Below, piece after piece: positions 24,320-32,534 of a stretch of DNA of 53,775 nt; positions within the stretch are counted from its first letter, which is position 1, and each line of letters begins with the position of its first letter. The notes under the pieces are model-generated. The model saw only the letters and a program-made list of their open reading frames with translations. It was not told where the DNA came from and did no database searches. Source of the DNA: Dehalococcoidia bacterium (GTDB taxonomy: Bacteria; Chloroflexota; Dehalococcoidia; Tepidiformales; Tepidiformaceae); contig JAGQHB010000007.1 in the NCBI GenBank assembly GCA_020432045.1, positions 1 through 53,775 on the forward strand. The letters are read 5' to 3'. The position numbers were made by a program, and so were the translations under genes.

Positions 24320-27070
24320 ATGCCAATCACCGTGGTCGTCCGAACAGCCGGGACCGAACAAGAGTTCACTCTGGAAGATTCTGCTGGGATCGGCCGATCG
24401 GTTGAGAACGACCTGGTGCTAGAAGCGCCCAATATCTCGCGTAAGCATGCGCGGTTACTGCGAACTGACGGGGCGTTCGAGTTGACGGACCTGGGGAGTG
24501 CGAACGGTACGGTGGTGAACGGCCAGGAGATCGATCCACGTTCACCAGTCAGGCTTGTGCCCGGGTCGCGCTTCAACATCGGGCCGTATGAATTGGAAGT
24601 TCGGGGCGGAACTGCGACGCCGTCGCCGCGCCCTCAGGCGAACCAGGCGGTGGGGGTTGCAGCCGGCGTTGGACTGGAGACGGCAGTTCTCGCGAGGGAG
24701 CCGCGGCTAATAATCGCGACGAAGAGCGGCCGAGAGGAGTTCCCACTCCGCGCCCAGGAAATCCTGGTTGGCCGGGCGCCGACAAGCGACCTGGTGATCG
24801 ACCAGGACGTTGTCTCTCGGAGGCATTTCTCGCTGCAGCGGGTGCCAGGCGGGTACGAGATCCAGGACCTTGGGAGCCGGAATGGCGTGCGGCTGGGGCA
24901 GGAGCCGATTACGCGGCACTTCCTGCAGGACGGCGACACGCTGGACATCGGCGGTGAGGTCTCGATCGAGTACCTGGACCGTCCCCGCGAGATGCCGGGG
25001 CAGGCGCCGCAGGGCGCGAAGATCGACGCGACCGCGGGCGAGCTTATTATCGGACGGGCCCCGGCGTGCGGGATCCACCTGGACCATCCGACGGTTTCGT
25101 TGCGGCACGCGAGGGTGCTAACGACTAACGGCGTACGGACGATCGAGGACCTCGGTTCAACCAACGGGACCTACGTGAACGGGCAGCGGGTCTATCCGGG
25201 ACACCCACTCCGGATCAATCCGGGGGACGAGGTACGCGTGGGGCCGGTGCTGCTGCTGCTCTCCGGCGAGGCGATTGAGCATCGGGATGAGTCGACACAT
25301 ATCGCGCTGGACGCGGTGAGCCTGAGGCAGCAGGTGAACGACCGCGTCAACCTGTTGCAGGAGATTTCATTCTCAATCCGGCCACAGGAATTCGTCGCGG
25401 TGGTCGGTGGGTCAGGCGCGGGAAAGTCGACCCTGCTCGGGGCATTGAGCGGGCTGTGGCCGGCGACGGGCGGTGTGATCCTGCTGAACGGGACACCACT
25501 CTACGAGAACTTTCCCGCGTTCCGGGCGCATCTTGGATATGTGCCGCAGGACGACATCCTTCACAAAGAGCTGCCGGTCCAACGAGCCCTCGAGTACGCG
25601 GCGCAGCTGCGGTTGCCCGATGACACGAGCGCTGCTGAGCGCACAGCCCGGGTCGAAGAGGTAATGAAGACGCTCGGTCTTGACCACCGGCGGGACGTGC
25701 CGATTGCACGGCTCTCGGGCGGACAGAGGAAGCGCGTTTCGATCGGTGCGGAGCTGCTGACCAAGCCGGGGTTGTTCTTCCTTGACGAAGCGACATCAGG
25801 CCTCGACCCGGGAACAGAGAGCCAGCTAATGCGGCTGCTTCGCGGGCTGGCGGACGATGGGCATACGATCGTGCTGATTACGCACGCGACGAAGAACGTG
25901 ATGCTCTGCGACCAGGTCGCGTTCCTGGCACGCGGCGGGTATCTCGCGTACTACGGGCCCCCTGACAAGGCGCTGGAGTATTTCGGTGTCAGCGATTTCG
26001 ACGGGATTTACGAGCGGCTGGAGGGCGAAAGCACGCCGGAACAATGGGCGGCGGAGTACGCCCGGTCGGGGCTGTGGGGAGAGTTCGTGCGGGACCGGCT
26101 GGTGGGTGATGGAATCGAGATGGTCGGGACGCGGGCGACCCCGCCGCCGTCGCGGCCCGCGCCGGCGACGCTTCGAAGCCGCTCCACATCGCCGGTCAAG
26201 CAGACGCTCATCCTTTCGAAACGGTATTTCGACATTATCCGGCGGGATCGGGTGAACCTGGCATTGATGTTCCTGCTGGCGCCGCTGATTGGCGCGATCG
26301 ACCTGGTGGCGTTCAAGGGCAACATCCTGACGTACCAGAACGGGAACCCGGGCGACGCGATGACGACGCTCTTCCTCGCGGCGCTGTTCCCGTTTCTCGT
26401 GGGCGCATTGAGTTCGGTCCGCGAGATTGTGAAAGAGGCGCCGATCTATCAGCGCGAGCGGACGGTTTCTCTGGGAATCGTGCCGTATATCGGGTCGAAG
26501 CTGCTGGTCGCGTTCCTCTTTGCGCTGTACCACGCGGCAGCGATGTTCGCGATCAAAGCGCTGCATTTCGAGTTCCGCGACCCGACCGCACTGAGCATGT
26601 TTCAAATTTACGGGACGATCGTGCTGGCAGTTATGTCGGGAGTCGTCTGGGGACTCGTGATCTCGGCGCTCACATCCCGGGAGGAGCAGGCGATGATGCT
26701 GGCAATCGGGATCATCGTCGTGCAGGTCGTGTTCTCTGGCGGCATGGTCTCCCTTGGCGACATCCCGGTGGTTGGCGAACAGCTGGGGTGGGTTACGAAT
26801 ACGCACTGGACGTTCCGGGGACTGACGACGGCAGCCGGGCTGAACCTGGACGGGTGTTCGGTCGGAGACCTGGCTAACTGCCAGTTACCGGGGTTCGGGC
26901 AGTTCCAGCCCAACAGCGGTGAGGCGAACCTTGCGTTCTCTTCGACGGAGGCCAAGTTTGGCCTGATCTTCGGGGCGAATGTCTGGGTCTGCTGGGCAGC
27001 GACGTCGACAATCATGGCGGTGCTTACCGGCGTGCTCTGGTTCCTTCAGAAGCGCAAGGACACCCTCTAA
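24320..27070 (+). CDS. ABC exporter with three FHA domains (Rv1747-like)
   Basis: A 916-residue fusion. Three FHA domains come first (about 5-95, 130-220, 230-320), each with GR..., a SRKH/SRRH/SLRH motif and an LGSxNGT-like turn; they bind phosphothreonine. The ABC ATPase follows: Walker A GGSGAGKS (363-370), signature LSGGQRKR, Walker B LFFLDEATSGLD. The C-terminal third is an ABC2-type permease with about six membrane helices. Mycobacterial Rv1747 has two FHA domains and exports lipo-oligosaccharide-type cargo under control of a kinase; here one more FHA is present. GGGAG lies 7 bases before ATG 24320; an in-frame ATG at 24290 lacks a ribosome site. The kinase gene is divergent, 128 bases away. 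Confidence 0.9.
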   Translation: MPITVVVRTAGTEQEFTLEDSAGIGRSVENDLVLEAPNISRKHARLLRTDGAFELTDLGSANGTVVNGQEIDPRSPVRLVPGSRFNIGPYELEVRGGTATPSPRPQANQAVGVAAGVGLETAVLAREPRLIIATKSGREEFPLRAQEILVGRAPTSDLVIDQDVVSRRHFSLQRVPGGYEIQDLGSRNGVRLGQEPITRHFLQDGDTLDIGGEVSIEYLDRPREMPGQAPQGAKIDATAGELIIGRAPACGIHLDHPTVSLRHARVLTTNGVRTIEDLGSTNGTYVNGQRVYPGHPLRINPGDEVRVGPVLLLLSGEAIEHRDESTHIALDAVSLRQQVNDRVNLLQEISFSIRPQEFVAVVGGSGAGKSTLLGALSGLWPATGGVILLNGTPLYENFPAFRAHLGYVPQDDILHKELPVQRALEYAAQLRLPDDTSAAERTARVEEVMKTLGLDHRRDVPIARLSGGQRKRVSIGAELLTKPGLFFLDEATSGLDPGTESQLMRLLRGLADDGHTIVLITHATKNVMLCDQVAFLARGGYLAYYGPPDKALEYFGVSDFDGIYERLEGESTPEQWAAEYARSGLWGEFVRDRLVGDGIEMVGTRATPPPSRPAPATLRSRSTSPVKQTLILSKRYFDIIRRDRVNLALMFLLAPLIGAIDLVAFKGNILTYQNGNPGDAMTTLFLAALFPFLVGALSSVREIVKEAPIYQRERTVSLGIVPYIGSKLLVAFLFALYHAAAMFAIKALHFEFRDPTALSMFQIYGTIVLAVMSGVVWGLVISALTSREEQAMMLAIGIIVVQVVFSGGMVSLGDIPVVGEQLGWVTNTHWTFRGLTTAAGLNLDGCSVGDLANCQLPGFGQFQPNSGEANLAFSSTEAKFGLIFGANVWVCWAATSTIMAVLTGVLWFLQKRKDTL

Positions 27071-27092
27071 GAGCCACCGGGGGCTGGCGCGG

Positions 27093-27812
27093 ATGGCACA
27101 TGTCCCTCGCCTGTACCACCCCGGCCGCATCGTGCCGGGGCCATTATCGCTGGAGGCGAGCGCGTGGCGGCATCTCGGCAACGTGCTGCGGATGCGCGCC
27201 GGCGAGGAGTTCCTGGTCTTCGGCGGGGACGGGAGTGAATGGCGGGCGCGGATCGAAGCCGTCAGCGGGAAGGCGAGCGGGAGCGCAACGGTGCTGGAAC
27301 TGACGCGGCAGGAGCATCTGCCAGCATTGGACGTGGAGCTGTATTGCGCCCTGGTGCGAGCGACCCATTTTGACCTGGTAGTGGAGAAATCGACCGAGCT
27401 CGGGGTCGACGTCATCCACCCGATGGCGACGGAATACACCAGCCGTGGCGATGGGCCATCCCCGAACAGGATCGAGCGCTGGAAACGGATCGCGGTCGAA
27501 GCGTCGGAGCAGTGCGGAAGGTTGCGGGTCCCGGTGATCGCGGCGGCGACCACAATGGAGTCGTTCCTGGACCATACCAGTGCGCCGTTCGTCGTGGCGG
27601 ACGCGGCGGGAATGGCATGGGCCGCCGGATCGAAGCTGCTACCTGACTCGGGGAAGCTTGCCGTACTGGTGGGGCCAGAGGGTGGGTGGAGTGAGGCGGA
27701 ACTCGCGCGAGCCCGGTCGTCGGGCGGCATCGTGTTGCGGCTCGGGGCCAATATTCTTCGGACAGAGACCGCAGCGATAGCGGCATTGACGCTCATCCGG
27801 GGACGCACCTGA
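27093..27812 (+). CDS. rsmE: 16S rRNA m3U1498 methyltransferase RsmE
   Basis: A 239-residue SPOUT-class methyltransferase that methylates N3 of U1498 of 16S rRNA with S-adenosylmethionine. The N-terminal PUA-like part has LEASAWRHLGNVLRMRAG; the trefoil-knot part has EKSTELGVDVIHP, VEASEQCGRLRVP, GPEGGWSEAEL and LRLGANILRTETAAIAAL, the cofactor-binding knot. Length matches the family. The ATG at 27093 lies 22 bases after the exporter stop, so both are probably on one transcript. The function has no evident link to the exporter. Confidence 0.93.
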   Translation: MAHVPRLYHPGRIVPGPLSLEASAWRHLGNVLRMRAGEEFLVFGGDGSEWRARIEAVSGKASGSATVLELTRQEHLPALDVELYCALVRATHFDLVVEKSTELGVDVIHPMATEYTSRGDGPSPNRIERWKRIAVEASEQCGRLRVPVIAAATTMESFLDHTSAPFVVADAAGMAWAAGSKLLPDSGKLAVLVGPEGGWSEAELARARSSGGIVLRLGANILRTETAAIAALTLIRGRT

Positions 27813-27822
27813 GCGAACGGGA

Positions 27823-27828
27823 TATCCT
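27823..27828 (+). promoter_or_regulatory. -10 box TATCCT, leaderless start of the small membrane protein
   Basis: TATCCT is followed by 6 bases and the ATG at 27835, only 10 bases after the rsmE stop. Confidence 0.4.
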
Positions 27829-27834
27829 CGGCCT

Positions 27835-28227
27835 ATGGCACCAGTGAAGGGCAACATCATCGCATTCGGGTTGTTCGCGGCGGCGTTTGCGCTGCATATC
27901 GTTGGCGGAGCCACGGACCAGGGTTGGCTGTTTGCTACAGCGGTGGCGTTGATAGGCGTGTTCGCGGTGGCGTTCCCGCTGGTCGCGGTGGCGGCGGGAA
28001 GACCGGCCTCCAGGACGGAGCGATTGACCACGCTCATGATGGGCACCGTCCTCGGTATCGTCCTTTCGACGAGCGCGCTGTGGGCGGCCAACGGGCGGTC
28101 GATGGCGTGGTGGCAGGCACCGGTCGCGATTGTCGCCGTTCTTGTAGTGCTGATTGCCGGGCTGAAGTTGTGGCCCGGGCGAGGCGGCGGCACGAGCAGG
28201 CCGCTCAAGGAACGCCGGTCGAGCTAG
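27835..28227 (+). CDS. Small four-helix membrane protein
   Basis: A 130-residue protein with four hydrophobic segments at about 8-25, 32-53, 65-84 and 93-112, and a basic tail (PGRGGGTSRPLKERRSS) that should lie inside the cell. I do not recognise the family. It follows rsmE by 22 bases and its stop overlaps the end of converging proS by 4 bases. The lack of a ribosome site and the TATCCT box suggest it can be transcribed on its own. Confidence 0.6.
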   Translation: MAPVKGNIIAFGLFAAAFALHIVGGATDQGWLFATAVALIGVFAVAFPLVAVAAGRPASRTERLTTLMMGTVLGIVLSTSALWAANGRSMAWWQAPVAIVAVLVVLIAGLKLWPGRGGGTSRPLKERRSS

Positions 28228-29924
28228 CCCGCCGCGCGGACTTCGCGGATGCGGGCGAGTGTCGCGTCGGGATCGAGCACTTCGACCTGGCCGGAGCGAC
28301 GGTCGCGCACCTCAAGGCCACCCCTGGCGAGTGCACGGGGACTAATTGTGACGCGGATGGGAAGGCCGATGAGGTCGGCGTCCTTGAACTTCACGCCAGC
28401 GGCATCAGAGCGGTCGTCGATGAGCGTGGTGAACCCGACGGATGCGCAGGCGTTTTCGAGCGAATCGACGGCCTGCTGGACTTCGGGCTGGTCGAGGTTG
28501 AGCGCGATGATGTGGACATCGTAGGGCGCGACCTCGGCGGGCCAGATGATACCGTTGTCGTCGTGATTGGCTTCGATCACGGCAGCAAGCATCCGCTCGA
28601 CGCCGATGCCGTAGCAGCCCATCACGGCAGGGCGGCGTTCGCCGGACTCGTCGAGGTAGTTCACACCCATGGACTCGGAATAGACGGTGCCGAGCTTGAA
28701 CACATGCCCCATCTCGATGCCACGACGGGTTTCGAAGGGGGACTGACAGACGGCGCAGCGGTCGCCATCACGGGCGAGCGCGAAGTTGCCGACGAGATCC
28801 GCCTTCCAGTCGCGGCCGTGGTTGGTGTTCTGGAGGTGGTAGTCGACCTCATTGGCTCCGGCGACGAGATTCGTGGCTTCGACGGCGCTGACATCGGCGA
28901 CGATGCGAACCCGTTCGAGGCCTACGGCGGATGCATAGCCAGCGACGAGCCCAGCGGCACGGACGGCAGCATCCTCAAGCGGATCAAGGTCGGAGGCCTT
29001 AAGCAGGTTCTTGAGCTTCACTTCGTTGACATCGAGGTCGCCACGAATGGCGACGAGGATCGGTTGTCCGTCGGCACGATAGAACACGGCTTTGCAGGTT
29101 TGGCGAGGCTCAATCGCGAGGAAGCTGGCCAATTCAGCAATGGTCTTCGTGCCGGGGGTGTGGACACGGGTCATGGGTTGGGGATCGCCGGGGAGGGCGG
29201 GCGGGAGCTGGAACTCGGCTTTCTCCTGGTTAGCCGCGTAACCGCAGCCGGGGCAGAGGAGAATCTGATCTTCGCCGGAGGGCGTCAGGAAGATGAACTC
29301 CTGGCTGTCCTTGCCGCCAATGGCACCGCTATCTGCCTGGACCGGGATGACCGGCACGCCGGCCCGGTCGAAGATGCGTACATATGCGTTGAAGGCGTCG
29401 TCATAGGAACGATCGAGTCCTTCCCAGTCGGCGTCGAAGCTGTAGGCGTCCTTCATGGTGAATTCGCGGACACGGATGAGTCCGCCGCGAGGGCGCTGCT
29501 CGTCACGGAACTTGGTCTGGACCTGGTAGAGCGTGACGGGCATGTCGCGGTAGCTCTGGATGGCACGGGAAGCCATGAAGCTGACGACTTCTTCATGCGT
29601 GGGGCCGAGCGCAAAGCCACGTTCGCGGCGGTCAGAGAGACGGAAGAGGGTTTCGCCCATGGACTTGTCGCGACCGCTCTGTTCCCAGAGCTCGATTGGC
29701 TGGAGAGCAGGCAGGCGGACTTCCTGGGCACCGCTGCGGTCCATCTCCTCGCGGATAATCTGTTCGATGCGCTGATGAACGCGCCAGCCAAGCGGTGTGT
29801 AGCAGTAGATACCGGCCGCGAGCGGCATCACGAGGCCGGCGCGGAGCAGGAGCTGATGGCTGATGAGGTCGGCCTCAGCGGGAGATTCTCGTAGGGTCTT
29901 GAGGAGGAGCTTGCTCATCCGCAT
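28224..29924 (-). CDS. proS: Prolyl-tRNA synthetase, bacterial type
   Basis: A 566-residue class II synthetase. It begins MRMSKLLLKTLRESPAEADL, then motif 1 (RIEQIIREEMDRSGAQEVRLPAL), motif 2 (FRDEQRPRGGLIRVREFTMKDAYSF), an inserted editing domain of about 160 residues (LASFLAIEPRQTCKAVFY), and motif 3 (MGCYGIGVERMLAAVIE). The editing insert, which clears Ala-tRNA-Pro, marks the bacterial (ProS type 1) form. The C-terminal anticodon domain ends the protein. ATG 29924 follows GAGGT; a second ATG lies two codons later. It is 62 bases downstream of dtd and may share the CIRCE-controlled transcript. Confidence 0.96.
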   Translation of the reverse strand: MRMSKLLLKTLRESPAEADLISHQLLLRAGLVMPLAAGIYCYTPLGWRVHQRIEQIIREEMDRSGAQEVRLPALQPIELWEQSGRDKSMGETLFRLSDRRERGFALGPTHEEVVSFMASRAIQSYRDMPVTLYQVQTKFRDEQRPRGGLIRVREFTMKDAYSFDADWEGLDRSYDDAFNAYVRIFDRAGVPVIPVQADSGAIGGKDSQEFIFLTPSGEDQILLCPGCGYAANQEKAEFQLPPALPGDPQPMTRVHTPGTKTIAELASFLAIEPRQTCKAVFYRADGQPILVAIRGDLDVNEVKLKNLLKASDLDPLEDAAVRAAGLVAGYASAVGLERVRIVADVSAVEATNLVAGANEVDYHLQNTNHGRDWKADLVGNFALARDGDRCAVCQSPFETRRGIEMGHVFKLGTVYSESMGVNYLDESGERRPAVMGCYGIGVERMLAAVIEANHDDNGIIWPAEVAPYDVHIIALNLDQPEVQQAVDSLENACASVGFTTLIDDRSDAAGVKFKDADLIGLPIRVTISPRALARGGLEVRDRRSGQVEVLDPDATLARIREVRAAG

Positions 29925-29986
29925 GGGATTGGGACCTCGGGCTGGTGTAAGGGCAAGCGTAGGGCGGGGACGAAGCTACGGGCCAA

Positions 29987-30451
29987 TCAGCTGTGACGGG
30001 GCAGATCGAATGCGTCTGAGTCGAGCAGGAGGGTGACGGGGCCGTCGTTCTCGAGGGTGACCTGCATGTGGGCTCCGAATTGACCTTCGAGGCAGCGGAC
30101 ACCGGCGCGACGCACCTCGGCACAGAACGTATCAAGCAAGGGTATGGCTACGTCCGGCCGGGCCGCGCGCGTGAACGAGGGGCGGTTTCCGCGGCGGGTA
30201 TCCCCGAAGAGGGTGAACTGGGAGACAACGAGGACCTCGCCGCCTATTTCTGCAACGGAGCGGTTCATCTTCCCCAGTTCGTCTTCGAAGATACGGAGGG
30301 CGACGGTCTTCTGGGCAAGGCGATGGGAGGTGAGTTCAGTGTCTCCCTCGGCGATCCCGACAAGGAGCAACAGACCGCGCGCGATCGCAGAAATGGGCTT
30401 GCCGTCAACGCTTACCGCGGCGCGGGAGACGCGTTGAACGACTATGCGCAT
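29987..30451 (-). CDS. dtd: D-aminoacyl-tRNA deacylase
   Basis: A 154-residue chiral proofreading enzyme that removes D-amino acids (and Gly) from tRNA. The start MRIVVQRVSRAAVSVDGK, the conserved SQFTLFGDTRRGNRPSF and the NDGPVTLLLDS loop with the cis Gly-Pro are all present. Length is standard. The ATG is 10 bases after the stop of the FmdB-type gene, so the two are one operon. Its neighbour proS also guards the accuracy of tRNA charging. Confidence 0.95.
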   Translation of the reverse strand: MRIVVQRVSRAAVSVDGKPISAIARGLLLLVGIAEGDTELTSHRLAQKTVALRIFEDELGKMNRSVAEIGGEVLVVSQFTLFGDTRRGNRPSFTRAARPDVAIPLLDTFCAEVRRAGVRCLEGQFGAHMQVTLENDGPVTLLLDSDAFDLPRHS

Positions 30452-30461
30452 GGCCGGAGCC

Positions 30462-30773
30462 CTACGACGCCGGCGACTTGCTTTCGGGCTTGCTCTCGGA
30501 TTTTGACTCCGACTTGGAGCTGCTTTCCGAGGCGGCGGCGCCTTCGGCCGTGGAAGGAGAGGCGTCGCTACTGGAGGAGGAGGAGTCGCGCTTGCTGCGG
30601 CTATCCGTGGCGTACCAGCCGGTGCCTTTGAACACGATGGTGGGAGCGCTGAGCAGACGCTTGGCCGTGGCTTTACCGCACTGTTCGCAGACGTGCTCCA
30701 TAGGGGCAGAGAAGCTCTCGCGGAGTTCGTAGACCGTGTTGCATCCCTGGCACTGGTAGTCGTAGGTCGGCAC
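30462..30773 (-). CDS. FmdB-family zinc-ribbon protein
   Basis: A 103-residue protein starting VPTYDYQCQGC, the opening of the FmdB/CxxC_CxxC_SSSS family. Four Cys (8, 11, 29, 32) form the ribbon. After GTGWYATDSR the tail (63-103) is a run of Ser, Lys and Glu, as in other members. First described as a possible regulator of formamidase and amide uptake, the family has no firm function. I chose the GTG at 30773 because the family starts with M-P-x-Y-x-Y. It heads the dtd operon and lies just behind a CIRCE element and a consensus -35 box. Confidence 0.85.
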   Translation of the reverse strand: MPTYDYQCQGCNTVYELRESFSAPMEHVCEQCGKATAKRLLSAPTIVFKGTGWYATDSRSKRDSSSSSSDASPSTAEGAAASESSSKSESKSESKPESKSPAS

Positions 30774-30820
30774 GGCGGCACCCTCCGGGGAACGAATCGA
30801 GCGGAACCATGTTCCTTTCA

Positions 30821-30847
30821 TTAGCACTCGTCTGTCAAGAGTGCTAA
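30821..30847. promoter_or_regulatory. CIRCE element (HrcA operator)
   Basis: TTAGCACTC, 9 bases, GAGTGCTAA: a perfect CIRCE inverted repeat, the binding site of the heat-shock repressor HrcA. On the minus strand its gap contains TTGACA, a consensus -35 box, followed 18 bases on by GAACAT. It starts 15 bases past the htpX stop and ends 48 bases before the fmdB GTG, so it controls fmdB-dtd and perhaps proS. Confidence 0.9.
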
Positions 30848-30861
30848 CCGGGACGACTGCG

Positions 30862-31791
30862 CTACATGCTGCGCAAGATGCGGATTCGCTCGTCGATTGG
30901 CGGATGCGTATCGAAGAGTCCGTTCAGGCTCGAAGTGTGCTCGCGCAGCGGATTGTAGATGTACATGTGGGCCGTGGCCTTGTTGGCCGCCTCGAGCGGC
31001 TCGCGGTCATCGCGGATCTTCTCGAGAGCCCGGGCGAGCGCTTCAGGGTGGCGGGAGAGGAGTGCACCGGAAGCATCGGCGAGGTATTCGCGGCGGCGGC
31101 TGATGGCGAATTTCAACGTTTGCGCGACGAGCGGCGCAAGGATCGCGGCGAGGAGGGCGACCACCAGCAGGATCAGGCCGCTGCTACCGCCGCCTTTCTT
31201 CTGGTTGGAAGGGCGGCTGCCGCTGCCCCAGACAGTGAACCGGAGGAAGAGGTCACTGAGAAGGGCGACCATACCGACGAGGAGCACCGTGACGGTCATG
31301 ACGCGGATGTCGTAGTTGGCAATGTGGGAGAGTTCGTGAGCGATGACGCCTTCAAGCTCGACGGGTTCAAGCTTGTTGAGGAGGCCACGGGTGACAACCA
31401 CGTGGGCCTTGGCCGGGCTGGTGCCAGTGGCGAAGGCGTTGGGCGCGGAGTCCTCCATCACCCAGGTGCGTGGCATGGGAAGGCCCGCGCCGATGCAGAG
31501 GTTCTCGACGCGGCGAACGAACTCCCATTCCTCCTCTTTTGTGACTTCATGGGCACCCGAAATCGAGAGGACCGCGGAGGTCGACATGAAGTAGCTGAAC
31601 AGGGCATAGAGGATGAGGCCGATGCCAAAGATGCCCAGGGCACCTATTGGGAGGCCGAGGGCGAGCACCATCACAAAGATGAGTCCGCCAAAGAGCAGGA
31701 AAAACGCGAGGAACAGCAGCCACGTGATGCGCTTGTTCGACGCGATCTGTTCCCAGGGGAGGATGGAGCCCGGGGCGGGAGCTGCGCTCAT
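30862..31791 (-). CDS. htpX: M48 zinc metalloprotease HtpX
   Basis: A 309-residue membrane protease. Two hydrophobic segments (about 22-44 and 48-70) come first, then the zinc motif HELSH (His152, Glu153, His156), two more membrane segments around 165-182 and 202-222, and RRREYLADASG with the third zinc-binding Glu. HtpX degrades damaged membrane proteins. The gene follows lemA by 54 bases, the common lemA-htpX pair. The active site faces the cytoplasm in known members. CIRCE lies just after its stop and so does not control this gene directly. Confidence 0.93.
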   Translation of the reverse strand: MSAAPAPGSILPWEQIASNKRITWLLFLAFFLLFGGLIFVMVLALGLPIGALGIFGIGLILYALFSYFMSTSAVLSISGAHEVTKEEEWEFVRRVENLCIGAGLPMPRTWVMEDSAPNAFATGTSPAKAHVVVTRGLLNKLEPVELEGVIAHELSHIANYDIRVMTVTVLLVGMVALLSDLFLRFTVWGSGSRPSNQKKGGGSSGLILLVVALLAAILAPLVAQTLKFAISRRREYLADASGALLSRHPEALARALEKIRDDREPLEAANKATAHMYIYNPLREHTSSLNGLFDTHPPIDERIRILRSM

Positions 31792-31845
31792 GTGCTAGGA
31801 GGCGCGTTCACGGTACGCGGAGAAAATTTCACCGGGAGGCGGTGA

Positions 31846-32427
31846 CTAGTTGGCCGGGCGAGCGCTGCCGAAATCGACGCGGACATCTTCGCGCGCGGCT
31901 TCTTCGGCTTCGTAGAACTCTTCTCCGACGAACCCGAACATGCGGGCAACAAGGACGCTGGGGAACACCTGGGTTTTTTCGTTATAGCTGCGAACGTTGG
32001 CGTTGTAGTACTGCCGGGAGTAGGCAATCTTGTCTTCCGTGTCTGTGAGCTCACGCTGGAGGTGCATGAAGTTCTCATTCGCCTTGAGATCGGGATAGGC
32101 TTCGGCGACGGCGAAAAGGGAGCGGAGGGCGCCCGTGAGGATGTTGTCGGCCTGTGCGGCCTGACCCGGCGTGCGGGCGTTATCAAGCTGCGCACGAGCG
32201 CGTGTGACGGCCTCAAAAGTCTCACGTTCGTGGGATGCATAGCCTTTGACGGTCTCGACGAGGTTGGGGATGAGACTGGAGCGGCGCTTCAGCTGGACAT
32301 CGATCCCGGACCAGGCCTCTTTGACGCGAAGCCGGGCGGCAACGAGGCCGTTGTAGATGGTCCAGAGCATGATCCCGATAACAGCAATGGCGCCGACGAT
32401 AATGAGGGCCCAGACGAAACCTGGCAT
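31846..32427 (-). CDS. lemA: LemA-family membrane protein
   Basis: A 193-residue protein with one N-terminal membrane helix (4-26) and a long helical domain: [59 protein letters not shown] and [13 protein letters not shown], all hallmarks of LemA. The soluble part is thought to face outward. LemA is regularly paired with HtpX, and here it is directly upstream; a joint role in membrane protein quality control is known only by association. ATG 32427 follows GGGAG. Confidence 0.93.
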   Translation of the reverse strand: MPGFVWALIIVGAIAVIGIMLWTIYNGLVAARLRVKEAWSGIDVQLKRRSSLIPNLVETVKGYASHERETFEAVTRARAQLDNARTPGQAAQADNILTGALRSLFAVAEAYPDLKANENFMHLQRELTDTEDKIAYSRQYYNANVRSYNEKTQVFPSVLVARMFGFVGEEFYEAEEAAREDVRVDFGSARPAN

Positions 32428-32521
32428 GGAGCGCTCCCGAGTACAGGTGAGCGGATGCTACCACGGAGAAGGGACAGTGGGACGTTAATGCGGCTCAGGG
32501 AGCCCGTTTACAGCTGGCTCC

Positions 32522-32527
32522 TATACT
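32522..32527 (+). promoter_or_regulatory. -10 box TATACT, leaderless start of otsA
   Basis: TATACT is followed by 7 bases and the ATG at 32535, with no ribosome site; the closest of this set to the TATAAT consensus. Confidence 0.5.
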
Positions 32528-32534
32528 TGGACCA

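Noticed and set aside
27924-29894. 656-codon rightward frame
   Set aside because: Mirror of proS.
30862-31791. CIRCE as control site of htpX
   Set aside because: It lies after the htpX stop; the -35 box inside it points leftward toward fmdB.
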